A stretch of DNA of 64,000 nucleotides from Phytophthora quininea (GCA_011947345.1 JAAVTG010000598.1:19103-83102); one strand, 5' to 3'. Counted from the stretch's first letter, positions 22,347 to 35,151 are shown. Translations and numbers: made by a program. Notes: a model not told the origin generated them from the sequence alone.

Positions 22347-22840
22347 AAAAGGAAGTTGGACTACGAGCTGCGGAGGTTGGAAGGGTTAAAGACGGCTTCG
22401 GGCCGAGATTGCAAAACCAAAAGTGAGATTGATTGAGTGAGTCTTAGCTGCTAGCCTGCTTCCTACGCTCTCTTGTTGGCAAAAGAAAAAGCGACCAGGC
22501 GGGGAATCGAACCCTCGATCTGTCGAGTGGGAGCCTCCATACTCAACCACTAAGCCAAACTGCTTCAACTAGAAACGTCACTCACCTACTCCTAACATGC
22601 AGTTCCTTATGCATCCTCACGCGCGTCCACGCCACTTGAGCACTTGGACACGCTCCCATCCGCTTGTTCTCACGCACACGCACCGAGTGCGTCTCATCTT
22701 GAGCATTAGACGCTGCGCAAAGCCTTGCACTTGTGTAGAGACACGCAACGCACCCTGCGCGCGAACCCACTTTCACACGGGTTTTGACAAACCACCGTTT
22801 CAAGTGCGAGCGCCACGCACACGCGTCACTTTCTTCAACA
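22347..22840 (-). repeat. 5' LTR of the Copia element
   Basis: 494 bp, matching 17870-18363. It carries the same tRNA-like A box (about 22557-22547) and B box (about 22513-22503) on the sense strand. Confidence 0.93.
22491..22565 (-). promoter_or_regulatory. tRNA-like Pol III promoter in the 5' LTR
   Basis: Second copy of the A/B box pair described for the 3' LTR. In this LTR it would drive transcription into the element. Confidence 0.7.
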
Positions 22841-22845
22841 AGAGG
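22841..22845. repeat. Target-site duplication AGAGG, right copy
   Basis: Pairs with 17865-17869; the array unit resumes with gagttgacgagg. Confidence 0.95.
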
Positions 22846-23021
22846 GAGTTGACGAGGCAGTAGCGTTTTGTTGTCAATGCGGAGATCCTTGAGGCGCATC
22901 TGGAGACCAGGATGGATGGTCGTAGTAGACGTTGCGCGCGTGGGGACGGCGTGCGAGCGCGTGTGGGAGGCTGTGCGGCGGTGCGAAATTTCGGAGCAGT
23001 AGGGTGTGTGGGACTTTTGGC

Positions 23022-23025
23022 GCCT

Positions 23026-23083
<58 letters not shown>

Positions 23084-23094
23084 GGGTCGCGGCA
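23022..23094 (+). tRNA. tRNA-Phe(GAA), copy 5
   Basis: Same body. First copy after the Copia insertion, 177 bp downstream of it. Terminator is T4 instead of T5; C variant. Confidence 0.95.
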
Positions 23095-23595
23095 TTTTGC
23101 TGTCTTTCTTGCCTGCGCACTGCCTTCGGAGGCGGCGCACAGCGTTCTGCGTGTACTAGGCGTGGCGTGACGGGTCAACGTCGCTCTCGAGGTTGGTAGG
23201 GCTGCCACCACTGGCCACCACCGGCCACCACCGGCCACCACCGCCTGGCGCCGCGCGCGATTGCTGTTGGGTCTGGCTGGCCATGTCGCTCGACGCCAGC
23301 GGTGAGCTGAGTGCTGGCCACCGACCGTGCGAGGGCGCCATGACGGCTGGGGCGACTGTGCCCGCAACGGAAGGTTCGCGGCGGCAGCGCACGTGGCGTT
23401 CGAAGGTGGAGAGGAGAGGGAGTTGACGAGGCAGTAGCGTTTTGTTGTCAATGCGGGGATCCTTGAGGCGCATCTGGAGACCAGGATGGATGGTCGTAGT
23501 AGACGTTGCGCGCGTGGGGACGGCGTGCGAGCGCGTGTGGGAGGCTGTGCGGCGGTGCGAAATTTCGGAGCAGTAGGGTGTGTGGGACTTTTGGC

Positions 23596-23599
23596 GCCT

Positions 23600-23657
<58 letters not shown>

Positions 23658-23668
23658 GGGTCGCGGCA
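23596..23668 (+). tRNA. tRNA-Phe(GAA), copy 6
   Basis: Same body. Its unit carries ggggatcc upstream; C variant. Confidence 0.95.
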
Positions 23669-24169
23669 TTTTTGCTGTCTTTCTTGCCTGCGCACTGCCT
23701 TCGGAGGCGGCGCACAGCGTTCTGCGTGTACTAGGCGTGGCGTGACGGGTCAACGTCGCTCTCGAGGTTGGTAGGGCTGCCACCACTGGCCACCACCGGC
23801 CACCACCGGCCACCACCGCCTGGCGCCGCGCGCGATTGCTGTTGGGTCTGGCTGGCCATGTCGCTCGACGCCAGCGGTGAGCTGAGTGCTGGCCACCGAC
23901 CGTGCGAGGGCGCCATGACGGCTGGGGCGACTGTGCCCGCAACGGAAGGTTCGCGGCGGCAGCGCACGTGGCGTTCGAAGGTGGAGAGGAGAGGGAGTTG
24001 ACGAGGCAGTAGCGTTTTGTTGTCAATGCGGAGATCCTTGAGGCGCATCTGGAGACCAGGATGGATGGTCGTAGTAGACGTTGCGCGCGTGGGGACGGCG
24101 TGCGAGCGCGTGTGGGAGGCTGTGCGGCGGTGCGAAATTTCGGAGCAGTAGGGTGTGTGGGACTTTGGC

Positions 24170-24173
24170 GCCT

Positions 24174-24231
<58 letters not shown>

Positions 24232-24242
24232 GGGTCGCGGCA
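24170..24242 (+). tRNA. tRNA-Phe(GAA), copy 7
   Basis: Same body. Upstream T3; C variant. Confidence 0.95.
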
Positions 24243-24743
24243 TTTTTGCTGTCTTTCTTGCCTGCGCACTGCCTTCGGAGGCGGCGCACAGCGTTCTGCG
24301 TGTACTAGGCGTGGCGTGACGGGTCAACGTCGCTCTCGAGGTTGGTAGGGCTGCCACCACTGGCCACCACCGGCCACCACCGGCCACCACCGCCTGGCGC
24401 CGCGCGCGATTGCTGTTGGGTCTGGCTGGCCATGTCGCTCGACGCCAGCGGTGAGCTGAGTGCTGGCCACCGACCGTGCGAGGGCGCCATGACGGCTGGG
24501 GCGACTGTGCCCGCAACGGAAGGTTCGCGGCGGCAGCGCACGTGGCGTTCGAAGGTGGAGAGGAGAGGGAGTTGACGAGGCAGTAGCGTTTTGTTGTCAA
24601 TGCGGAGATCCTTGAGGCGCATCTGGAGACCAGGATGGATGGTCGTAGTAGACGTTGCGCGCGTGGGGACGGCGTGCGAGCGCGTGTGGGAGGCTGTGCG
24701 GCGGTGCGAAATTTCGGAGCAGTAGGGTGTGTGGGACTTTGGC

Positions 24744-24747
24744 GCCT

Positions 24748-24805
<58 letters not shown>

Positions 24806-24816
24806 GGGTCGCGGCA
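24744..24816 (+). tRNA. tRNA-Phe(GAA), copy 8
   Basis: Same body. Upstream T3; first T variant after the Copia insertion. Confidence 0.95.
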
Positions 24817-25318
24817 TTTTTGCTGTCTTTCTTGCCTGCGCACTGCCTTTGGAGGCGGCGCACAGCGTTCTGCGTGTACTAGGCGTGGCGTGACGGGTCA
24901 ACGTCGCTCTCGAGGTTGGTAGGGCTGCCACCACTGGCCACCACCGGCCACCACCGGCCACCACCGCCTGGCGCCGCGCGCGATTGCTGTTGGGTCTGGC
25001 TGGCCATGTCGCTCGACGCCAGCGGTGAGCTGAGTGCTGGCCACCGACCGTGCGAGGGCGCCATGACGGCTGGGGCGACTGTGCCCGCAACGGAAGGTTC
25101 GCGGCGGCAGCGCACGTGGCGTTCGAAGGTGGAGAGGAGAGGGAGTTGACGAGGCAGTAGGGTTTTGTTGTCAATGCGGAGATCCTTGAGGCGCATCTGG
25201 AGACCAGGATGGATGGTCGTAGTAGACGTTGCGCGCGTGGGGACGGCGTGCGAGCGCGTGTGGGAGGCTGTGCGGCGGTGCGAAATTTCGGAGCAGTAGG
25301 GTGTGTGGGACTTTTGGC

Positions 25319-25322
25319 GCCT

Positions 25323-25380
<58 letters not shown>

Positions 25381-25391
25381 GGGTCGCGGCA
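25319..25391 (+). tRNA. tRNA-Phe(GAA), copy 9
   Basis: Same body. Its unit has cagtaggg in place of cagtagcg; T variant. Confidence 0.95.
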
Positions 25392-25893
25392 TTTTTGCTG
25401 TCTTTCTTGCCTGCGCACTGCCTTTGGAGGCGGCGCACAGCGTTCTGCGTGTACTAGGCGTGGCGTGACGGGTCAACGTCGCTCTCGAGGTTGGTAGGGC
25501 TGCCACCACTGGCCACCACCGGCCACCACCGGCCACCACCGCCTGGCGCCGCGCGCGATTGCTGTTGGGTCTGGCTGGCCATGTCGCTCGACGCCAGCGG
25601 TGAGCTGAGTGCTGGCCACCGACCGTGCGAGGGCGCCATGACGGCTGGGGCGACTGTGCCCGCAACGGAAGGTTCGCGGCGGCAGCGCACGTGGCGTTCG
25701 AAGGTGGAGAGGAGAGGGAGTTGACGAGGCAGTAGCGTTTTGTTGTCAATGCGGAGATCCTTGAGGCGCATCTGGAGACCAGGATGGATGGTCGTAGTAG
25801 ACGTTGCGCGCGTGGGGACGGCGTGCGAGCGCGTGTGGGAGGCTGTGCGGCGGTGCGAAATTTCGGAGCAGTAGGGTGTGTGGGACTTTTGGC

Positions 25894-25897
25894 GCCT

Positions 25898-25955
<58 letters not shown>

Positions 25956-25966
25956 GGGTCGCGGCA
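25894..25966 (+). tRNA. tRNA-Phe(GAA), copy 10
   Basis: Same body. T4 upstream; T variant. Confidence 0.95.
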
Positions 25967-26468
25967 TTTTTGCTGTCTTTCTTGCCTGCGCACTGCCTTT
26001 GGAGGCGGCGCACAGCGTTCTGCGTGTACTAGGCGTGGCGTGACGGGTCAACGTCGCTCTCGAGGTTGGTAGGGCTGCCACCACTGGCCACCACCGGCCA
26101 CCACCGGCCACCACCGCCTGGCGCCGCGCGCGATTGCTGTTGGGTCTGGCTGGCCATGTCGCTCGACGCCAGCGGTGAGCTGAGTGCTGGCCACCGACCG
26201 TGCGAGGGCGCCATGACGGCTGGGGCGACTGTGCCCGCAACGGAAGGTTCGCGGCGGCAGCGCACGTGGCGTTCGAAGGTGGAGAGGAGAGGGAGTTGAC
26301 GAGGCAGTAGCGTTTTGTTGTCAATGCGGAGATCCTTGAGGCGCATCTGGAGACCAGGATGGATGGTCGTAGTAGACGTTGCGCGCGTGGGGACGGCGTG
26401 CGAGCGCGTGTGGGAGGCTGTGCGGCGGTGCGAAATTTCGGAGCAGTAGGGTGTGTGGGACTTTTGGC

Positions 26469-26472
26469 GCCT

Positions 26473-26530
<58 letters not shown>

Positions 26531-26541
26531 GGGTCGCGGCA
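26469..26541 (+). tRNA. tRNA-Phe(GAA), copy 11
   Basis: Same body; T variant. The next unit lacks one G (gagaggagttg). Confidence 0.95.
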
Positions 26542-27042
26542 TTTTTGCTGTCTTTCTTGCCTGCGCACTGCCTTTGGAGGCGGCGCACAGCGTTCTGCGT
26601 GTACTAGGCGTGGCGTGACGGGTCAACGTCGCTCTCGAGGTTGGTAGGGCTGCCACCACTGGCCACCACCGGCCACCACCGGCCACCACCGCCTGGCGCC
26701 GCGCGCGATTGCTGTTGGGTCTGGCTGGCCATGTCGCTCGACGCCAGCGGTGAGCTGAGTGCTGGCCACCGACCGTGCGAGGGCGCCATGACGGCTGGGG
26801 CGACTGTGCCCGCAACGGAAGGTTCGCGGCGGCAGCGCACGTGGCGTTCGAAGGTGGAGAGGAGAGGAGTTGACGAGGCAGTAGCGTTTTGTTGTCAATG
26901 CGGAGATCCTTGAGGCGCATCTGGAGACCAGGATGGATGGTCGTAGTAGACGTTGCGCGCGTGGGGACGGCGTGCGAGCGCGTGTGGGAGGCTGTGCGGC
27001 GGTGCGAAATTTCGGAGCAGTAGGGTGTGTGGGACTTTTGGC

Positions 27043-27046
27043 GCCT

Positions 27047-27104
<58 letters not shown>

Positions 27105-27115
27105 GGGTCGCGGCA
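27043..27115 (+). tRNA. tRNA-Phe(GAA), copy 12
   Basis: Same body; T variant. Confidence 0.95.
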
Positions 27116-27617
27116 TTTTTGCTGTCTTTCTTGCCTGCGCACTGCCTTTGGAGGCGGCGCACAGCGTTCTGCGTGTACTAGGCGTGGCGTGACGGGTCAA
27201 CGTCGCTCTCGAGGTTGGTAGGGCTGCCACCACTGGCCACCACCGGCCACCACCGGCCACCACCGCCTGGCGCCGCGCGCGATTGCTGTTGGGTCTGGCT
27301 GGCCATGTCGCTCGACGCCAGCGGTGAGCTGAGTGCTGGCCACCGACCGTGCGAGGGCGCCATGACGGCTGGGGCGACTGTGCCCGCAACGGAAGGTTCG
27401 CGGCGGCAGCGCACGTGGCGTTCGAAGGTGGAGAGGAGAGGGAGTTGACGAGGCAGTAGCGTTTTGTTGTCAATGCGGAGATCCTTGAGGCGCATCTGGA
27501 GACCAGGATGGATGGTCGTAGTAGACGTTGCGCGCGTGGGGACGGCGTGCGAGCGCGTGTGGGAGGCTGTGCGGCGGTGCGAAATTTCGGAGCAGTAGGG
27601 TGTGTGGGACTTTTGGC

Positions 27618-27621
27618 GCCT

Positions 27622-27679
<58 letters not shown>

Positions 27680-27690
27680 GGGTCGCGGCA
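27618..27690 (+). tRNA. tRNA-Phe(GAA), copy 13
   Basis: Same body. Followed by a minisatellite one 10-bp copy short. Confidence 0.95.
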
Positions 27691-28182
27691 TTTTTGCTGT
27701 CTTTCTTGCCTGCGCACTGCCTTTGGAGGCGGCGCACAGCGTTCTGCGTGTACTAGGCGTGGCGTGACGGGTCAACGTCGCTCTCGAGGTTGGTAGGGCT
27801 GCCACCACTGGCCACCACCGGCCACCACCGCCTGGCGCCGCGCGCGATTGCTGTTGGGTCTGGCTGGCCATGTCGCTCGACGCCAGCGGTGAGCTGAGTG
27901 CTGGCCACCGACCGTGCGAGGGCGCCATGACGGCTGGGGCGACTGTGCCCGCAACGGAAGGTTCGCGGCGGCAGCGCACGTGGCGTTCGAAGGTGGAGAG
28001 GAGAGGGAGTTGACGAGGCAGTAGCGTTTTGTTGTCAATGCGGAGATCCTTGAGGCGCATCTGGAGACCAGGATGGATGGTCGTAGTAGACGTTGCGCGC
28101 GTGGGGACGGCGTGCGAGCGCGTGTGGGAGGCTGTGCGGCGGTGCGAAATTTCGGAGCAGTAGGGTGTGTGGGACTTTTGGC

Positions 28183-28186
28183 GCCT

Positions 28187-28244
<58 letters not shown>

Positions 28245-28255
28245 GGGTCGCGGCA
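28183..28255 (+). tRNA. tRNA-Phe(GAA), copy 14
   Basis: Same body; T variant. Confidence 0.95.
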
Positions 28256-28757
28256 TTTTTGCTGTCTTTCTTGCCTGCGCACTGCCTTTGGAGGCGGCGC
28301 ACAGCGTTCTGCGTGTACTAGGCGTGGCGTGACGGGTCAACGTCGCTCTCGAGGTTGGTAGGGCTGCCACCACTGGCCACCACCGGCCACCACCGGCCAC
28401 CACCGCCTGGCGCCGCGCGCGATTGCTGTTGGGTCTGGCTGGCCATGTCGCTCGACGCCAGCGGTGAGCTGAGTGCTGGCCACCGACCGTGCGAGGGCGC
28501 CATGACGGCTGGGGCGACTGTGCCCGCAACGGAAGGTTCGCGGCGGCAGCGCACGTGGCGTTCGAAGGTGGAGAGGAGAGGGAGTTGACGAGGCAGTAGC
28601 GTTTTGTTGTCAATGCGGAGATCCTTGAGGCGCATCTGGAGACCAGGATGGATGGTCGTAGTAGACGTTGCGCGCGTGGGGACGGCGTGCGAGCGCGTGT
28701 GGGAGGCTGTGCGGCGGTGCGAAATTTCGGAGCAGTAGGGTGTGTGGGACTTTTGGC

Positions 28758-28761
28758 GCCT

Positions 28762-28819
<58 letters not shown>

Positions 28820-28830
28820 GGGTCGCGGCA
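28758..28830 (+). tRNA. tRNA-Phe(GAA), copy 15
   Basis: Same body. A private A-to-G change follows (gcgcacggcg). Confidence 0.95.
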
Positions 28831-29332
28831 TTTTTGCTGTCTTTCTTGCCTGCGCACTGCCTTTGGAGGCGGCGCACGGCGTTCTGCGTGTACTAGGCGT
28901 GGCGTGACGGGTCAACGTCGCTCTCGAGGTTGGTAGGGCTGCCACCACTGGCCACCACCGGCCACCACCGGCCACCACCGCCTGGCGCCGCGCGCGATTG
29001 CTGTTGGGTCTGGCTGGCCATGTCGCTCGACGCCAGCGGTGAGCTGAGTGCTGGCCACCGACCGTGCGAGGGCGCCATGACGGCTGGGGCGACTGTGCCC
29101 GCAACGGAAGGTTCGCGGCGGCAGCGCACGTGGCGTTCGAAGGTGGAGAGGAGAGGGAGTTGACGAGGCAGTAGCGTTTTGTTGTCAATGCGGAGATCCT
29201 TGAGGCGCATCTGGAGACCAGGATGGATGGTCGTAGTAGACGTTGCGCGCGTGGGGACGGCGTGCGAGCGCGTGTGGGAGGCTGTGCGGCGGTGCGAAAT
29301 TTCGGAGCAGTAGGGTGTGTGGGACTTTTGGC

Positions 29333-29336
29333 GCCT

Positions 29337-29394
<58 letters not shown>

Positions 29395-29405
29395 GGGTCG
29401 CGGCA
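29333..29405 (+). tRNA. tRNA-Phe(GAA), copy 16
   Basis: Same body; T variant. Confidence 0.95.
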
Positions 29406-29907
29406 TTTTTGCTGTCTTTCTTGCCTGCGCACTGCCTTTGGAGGCGGCGCACAGCGTTCTGCGTGTACTAGGCGTGGCGTGACGGGTCAACGTCGCTCTC
29501 GAGGTTGGTAGGGCTGCCACCACTGGCCACCACCGGCCACCACCGGCCACCACCGCCTGGCGCCGCGCGCGATTGCTGTTGGGTCTGGCTGGCCATGTCG
29601 CTCGACGCCAGCGGTGAGCTGAGTGCTGGCCACCGACCGTGCGAGGGCGCCATGACGGCTGGGGCGACTGTGCCCGCAACGGAAGGTTCGCGGCGGCAGC
29701 GCACGTGGCGTTCGAAGGTGGAGAGGAGAGGGAGTTGACGAGGCAGTAGCGTTTTGTTGTCAATGCGGAGATCCTTGAGGCGCATCTGGAGACCAGGATG
29801 GATGGTCGTAGTAGACGTTGCGCGCGTGGGGACGGCGTGCGAGCGCGTGTGGGAGGCTGTGCGGCGGTGCGAAATTTCGGAGCAGTAGGGTGTGTGGGAC
29901 TTTTGGC

Positions 29908-29911
29908 GCCT

Positions 29912-29969
<58 letters not shown>

Positions 29970-29980
29970 GGGTCGCGGCA
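29908..29980 (+). tRNA. tRNA-Phe(GAA), copy 17
   Basis: Same body; T variant. Confidence 0.95.
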
Positions 29981-30482
29981 TTTTTGCTGTCTTTCTTGCC
30001 TGCGCACTGCCTTTGGAGGCGGCGCACAGCGTTCTGCGTGTACTAGGCGTGGCGTGACGGGTCAACGTCGCTCTCGAGGTTGGTAGGGCTGCCACCACTG
30101 GCCACCACCGGCCACCACCGGCCACCACCGCCTGGCGCCGCGCGCGATTGCTGTTGGGTCTGGCTGGCCATGTCGCTCGACGCCAGCGGTGAGCTGAGTG
30201 CTGGCCACCGACCGTGCGAGGGCGCCATGACGGCTGGGGCGACTGTGCCCGCAACGGAAGGTTCGCGGCGGCAGCGCACGTGGCGTTCGAAGGTGGAGAG
30301 GAGAGGGAGTTGACGAGGCAGTAGCGTTTTGTTGTCAATGCGGAGATCCTTGAGGCGCATCTGGAGACCAGGATGGATGGTCGTAGTAGACGTTGCGCGC
30401 GTGGGGACGGCGTGCGAGCGCGTGTGGGAGGCTGTGCGGCGGTGCGAAATTTCGGAGCAGTAGGGTGTGTGGGACTTTTGGC

Positions 30483-30486
30483 GCCT

Positions 30487-30544
<58 letters not shown>

Positions 30545-30555
30545 GGGTCGCGGCA
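30483..30555 (+). tRNA. tRNA-Phe(GAA), copy 18
   Basis: Same body; T variant. Confidence 0.95.
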
Positions 30556-31057
30556 TTTTTGCTGTCTTTCTTGCCTGCGCACTGCCTTTGGAGGCGGCGC
30601 ACAGCGTTCTGCGTGTACTAGGCGTGGCGTGACGGGTCAACGTCGCTCTCGAGGTTGGTAGGGCTGCCACCACTGGCCACCACCGGCCACCACCGGCCAC
30701 CACCGCCTGGCGCCGCGCGCGATTGCTGTTGGGTCTGGCTGGCCATGTCGCTCGACGCCAGCGGTGAGCTGAGTGCTGGCCACCGACCGTGCGAGGGCGC
30801 CATGACGGCTGGGGCGACTGTGCCCGCAACGGAAGGTTCGCGGCGGCAGCGCACGTGGCGTTCGAAGGTGGAGAGGAGAGGGAGTTGACGAGGCAGTAGC
30901 GTTTTGTTGTCAATGCGGAGATCCTTGAGGCGCATCTGGAGACCAGGATGGATGGTCGTAGTAGACGTTGCGCGCGTGGGGACGGCGTGCGAGCGCGTGT
31001 GGGAGGCTGTGCGGCGGTGCGAAATTTCGGAGCAGTAGGGTGTGTGGGACTTTTGGC

Positions 31058-31061
31058 GCCT

Positions 31062-31119
<58 letters not shown>

Positions 31120-31130
31120 GGGTCGCGGCA
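31058..31130 (+). tRNA. tRNA-Phe(GAA), copy 19
   Basis: Same body; T variant. Confidence 0.95.
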
Positions 31131-31632
31131 TTTTTGCTGTCTTTCTTGCCTGCGCACTGCCTTTGGAGGCGGCGCACAGCGTTCTGCGTGTACTAGGCGT
31201 GGCGTGACGGGTCAACGTCGCTCTCGAGGTTGGTAGGGCTGCCACCACTGGCCACCACCGGCCACCACCGGCCACCACCGCCTGGCGCCGCGCGCGATTG
31301 CTGTTGGGTCTGGCTGGCCATGTCGCTCGACGCCAGCGGTGAGCTGAGTGCTGGCCACCGACCGTGCGAGGGCGCCATGACGGCTGGGGCGACTGTGCCC
31401 GCAACGGAAGGTTCGCGGCGGCAGCGCACGTGGCGTTCGAAGGTGGAGAGGAGAGGGAGTTGACGAGGCAGTAGCGTTTTGTTGTCAATGCGGAGATCCT
31501 TGAGGCGCATCTGGAGACCAGGATGGATGGTCGTAGTAGACGTTGCGCGCGTGGGGACGGCGTGCGAGCGCGTGTGGGAGGCTGTGCGGCGGTGCGAAAT
31601 TTCGGAGCAGTAGGGTGTGTGGGACTTTTGGC

Positions 31633-31636
31633 GCCT

Positions 31637-31694
<58 letters not shown>

Positions 31695-31705
31695 GGGTCG
31701 CGGCA
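31633..31705 (+). tRNA. tRNA-Phe(GAA), copy 20
   Basis: Same body. Private 1-nt deletion downstream (gcgcacgcg). Confidence 0.95.
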
Positions 31706-32206
31706 TTTTTGCTGTCTTTCTTGCCTGCGCACTGCCTTTGGAGGCGGCGCACGCGTTCTGCGTGTACTAGGCGTGGCGTGACGGGTCAACGTCGCTCTCG
31801 AGGTTGGTAGGGCTGCCACCACTGGCCACCACCGGCCACCACCGGCCACCACCGCCTGGCGCCGCGCGCGATTGCTGTTGGGTCTGGCTGGCCATGTCGC
31901 TCGACGCCAGCGGTGAGCTGAGTGCTGGCCACCGACCGTGCGAGGGCGCCATGACGGCTGGGGCGACTGTGCCCGCAACGGAAGGTTCGCGGCGGCAGCG
32001 CACGTGGCGTTCGAAGGTGGAGAGGAGAGGGAGTTGACGAGGCAGTAGCGTTTTGTTGTCAATGCGGAGATCCTTGAGGCGCATCTGGAGACCAGGATGG
32101 ATGGTCGTAGTAGACGTTGCGCGCGTGGGGACGGCGTGCGAGCGCGTGTGGGAGGCTGTGCGGCGGTGCGAAATTTCGGAGCAGTAGGGTGTGTGGGACT
32201 TTTGGC

Positions 32207-32210
32207 GCCT

Positions 32211-32268
<58 letters not shown>

Positions 32269-32279
32269 GGGTCGCGGCA
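32207..32279 (+). tRNA. tRNA-Phe(GAA), copy 21
   Basis: Same body; T variant. Confidence 0.95.
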
Positions 32280-32781
32280 TTTTTGCTGTCTTTCTTGCCT
32301 GCGCACTGCCTTTGGAGGCGGCGCACAGCGTTCTGCGTGTACTAGGCGTGGCGTGACGGGTCAACGTCGCTCTCGAGGTTGGTAGGGCTGCCACCACTGG
32401 CCACCACCGGCCACCACCGGCCACCACCGCCTGGCGCCGCGCGCGATTGCTGTTGGGTCTGGCTGGCCATGTCGCTCGACGCCAGCGGTGAGCTGAGTGC
32501 TGGCCACCGACCGTGCGAGGGCGCCATGACGGCTGGGGCGACTGTGCCCGCAACGGAAGGTTCGCGGCGGCAGCGCACGTGGCGTTCGAAGGTGGAGAGG
32601 AGAGGGAGTTGACGAGGCAGTAGCGTTTTGTTGTCAATGCGGAGATCCTTGAGGCGCATCTGGAGACCAGGATGGATGGTCGTAGTAGACGTTGCGCGCG
32701 TGGGGACGGCGTGCGAGCGCGTGTGGGAGGCTGTGCGGCGGTGCGAAATTTCGGAGCAGTAGGGTGTGTGGGACTTTTGGC

Positions 32782-32785
32782 GCCT

Positions 32786-32843
<58 letters not shown>

Positions 32844-32854
32844 GGGTCGCGGCA
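32782..32854 (+). tRNA. tRNA-Phe(GAA), copy 22
   Basis: Same body. Next unit lacks one G (gagaggagttg). Confidence 0.95.
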
Positions 32855-33355
32855 TTTTTGCTGTCTTTCTTGCCTGCGCACTGCCTTTGGAGGCGGCGCA
32901 CAGCGTTCTGCGTGTACTAGGCGTGGCGTGACGGGTCAACGTCGCTCTCGAGGTTGGTAGGGCTGCCACCACTGGCCACCACCGGCCACCACCGGCCACC
33001 ACCGCCTGGCGCCGCGCGCGATTGCTGTTGGGTCTGGCTGGCCATGTCGCTCGACGCCAGCGGTGAGCTGAGTGCTGGCCACCGACCGTGCGAGGGCGCC
33101 ATGACGGCTGGGGCGACTGTGCCCGCAACGGAAGGTTCGCGGCGGCAGCGCACGTGGCGTTCGAAGGTGGAGAGGAGAGGAGTTGACGAGGCAGTAGCGT
33201 TTTGTTGTCAATGCGGAGATCCTTGAGGCGCATCTGGAGACCAGGATGGATGGTCGTAGTAGACGTTGCGCGCGTGGGGACGGCGTGCGAGCGCGTGTGG
33301 GAGGCTGTGCGGCGGTGCGAAATTTCGGAGCAGTAGGGTGTGTGGGACTTTTGGC

Positions 33356-33359
33356 GCCT

Positions 33360-33417
<58 letters not shown>

Positions 33418-33428
33418 GGGTCGCGGCA
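33356..33428 (+). tRNA. tRNA-Phe(GAA), copy 23
   Basis: Same body. Next unit lacks the same G. Confidence 0.95.
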
Positions 33429-33929
33429 TTTTTGCTGTCTTTCTTGCCTGCGCACTGCCTTTGGAGGCGGCGCACAGCGTTCTGCGTGTACTAGGCGTGG
33501 CGTGACGGGTCAACGTCGCTCTCGAGGTTGGTAGGGCTGCCACCACTGGCCACCACCGGCCACCACCGGCCACCACCGCCTGGCGCCGCGCGCGATTGCT
33601 GTTGGGTCTGGCTGGCCATGTCGCTCGACGCCAGCGGTGAGCTGAGTGCTGGCCACCGACCGTGCGAGGGCGCCATGACGGCTGGGGCGACTGTGCCCGC
33701 AACGGAAGGTTCGCGGCGGCAGCGCACGTGGCGTTCGAAGGTGGAGAGGAGAGGAGTTGACGAGGCAGTAGCGTTTTGTTGTCAATGCGGAGATCCTTGA
33801 GGCGCATCTGGAGACCAGGATGGATGGTCGTAGTAGACGTTGCGCGCGTGGGGACGGCGTGCGAGCGCGTGTGGGAGGCTGTGCGGCGGTGCGAAATTTC
33901 GGAGCAGTAGGGTGTGTGGGACTTTTGGC

Positions 33930-33933
33930 GCCT

Positions 33934-33991
<58 letters not shown>

Positions 33992-34002
33992 GGGTCGCGG
34001 CA
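33930..34002 (+). tRNA. tRNA-Phe(GAA), copy 24
   Basis: Same body; T variant. Confidence 0.95.
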
Positions 34003-34504
34003 TTTTTGCTGTCTTTCTTGCCTGCGCACTGCCTTTGGAGGCGGCGCACAGCGTTCTGCGTGTACTAGGCGTGGCGTGACGGGTCAACGTCGCTCTCGAG
34101 GTTGGTAGGGCTGCCACCACTGGCCACCACCGGCCACCACCGGCCACCACCGCCTGGCGCCGCGCGCGATTGCTGTTGGGTCTGGCTGGCCATGTCGCTC
34201 GACGCCAGCGGTGAGCTGAGTGCTGGCCACCGACCGTGCGAGGGCGCCATGACGGCTGGGGCGACTGTGCCCGCAACGGAAGGTTCGCGGCGGCAGCGCA
34301 CGTGGCGTTCGAAGGTGGAGAGGAGAGGGAGTTGACGAGGCAGTAGCGTTTTGTTGTCAATGCGGAGATCCTTGAGGCGCATCTGGAGACCAGGATGGAT
34401 GGTCGTAGTAGACGTTGCGCGCGTGGGGACGGCGTGCGAGCGCGTGTGGGAGGCTGTGCGGCGGTGCGAAATTTCGGAGCAGTAGGGTGTGTGGGACTTT
34501 TGGC

Positions 34505-34508
34505 GCCT

Positions 34509-34566
<58 letters not shown>

Positions 34567-34577
34567 GGGTCGCGGCA
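34505..34577 (+). tRNA. tRNA-Phe(GAA), copy 25
   Basis: Same body. Next unit lacks one G (gagaggagttg). Confidence 0.95.
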
Positions 34578-35078
34578 TTTTTGCTGTCTTTCTTGCCTGC
34601 GCACTGCCTTTGGAGGCGGCGCACAGCGTTCTGCGTGTACTAGGCGTGGCGTGACGGGTCAACGTCGCTCTCGAGGTTGGTAGGGCTGCCACCACTGGCC
34701 ACCACCGGCCACCACCGGCCACCACCGCCTGGCGCCGCGCGCGATTGCTGTTGGGTCTGGCTGGCCATGTCGCTCGACGCCAGCGGTGAGCTGAGTGCTG
34801 GCCACCGACCGTGCGAGGGCGCCATGACGGCTGGGGCGACTGTGCCCGCAACGGAAGGTTCGCGGCGGCAGCGCACGTGGCGTTCGAAGGTGGAGAGGAG
34901 AGGAGTTGACGAGGCAGTAGCGTTTTGTTGTCAATGCGGAGATCCTTGAGGCGCATCTGGAGACCAGGATGGATGGTCGTAGTAGACGTTGCGCGCGTGG
35001 GGACGGCGTGCGAGCGCGTGTGGGAGGCTGTGCGGCGGTGCGAAATTTCGGAGCAGTAGGGTGTGTGGGACTTTTGGC

Positions 35079-35082
35079 GCCT

Positions 35083-35140
<58 letters not shown>

Positions 35141-35151
35141 GGGTCGCGGCA
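35079..35151 (+). tRNA. tRNA-Phe(GAA), copy 26
   Basis: Same body; T variant. Confidence 0.95.

Larger units (their letters stand above)
17870..22840 (-). mobile_element. Ty1/copia LTR retrotransposon, full length
   Basis: A 4971-bp element transcribed on the minus strand. It has two 494-bp LTRs that look identical, a 5-bp target duplication, a primer-binding site next to the 5' LTR, a purine tract next to the 3' LTR, and the gag-protease-integrase-RT-RNase H order of the Copia superfamily. Identical LTRs point to a very recent insertion. The coding part nevertheless needs at least six frame corrections, so either the family moves with help in trans or the sequence carries indel errors. Confidence 0.95.
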
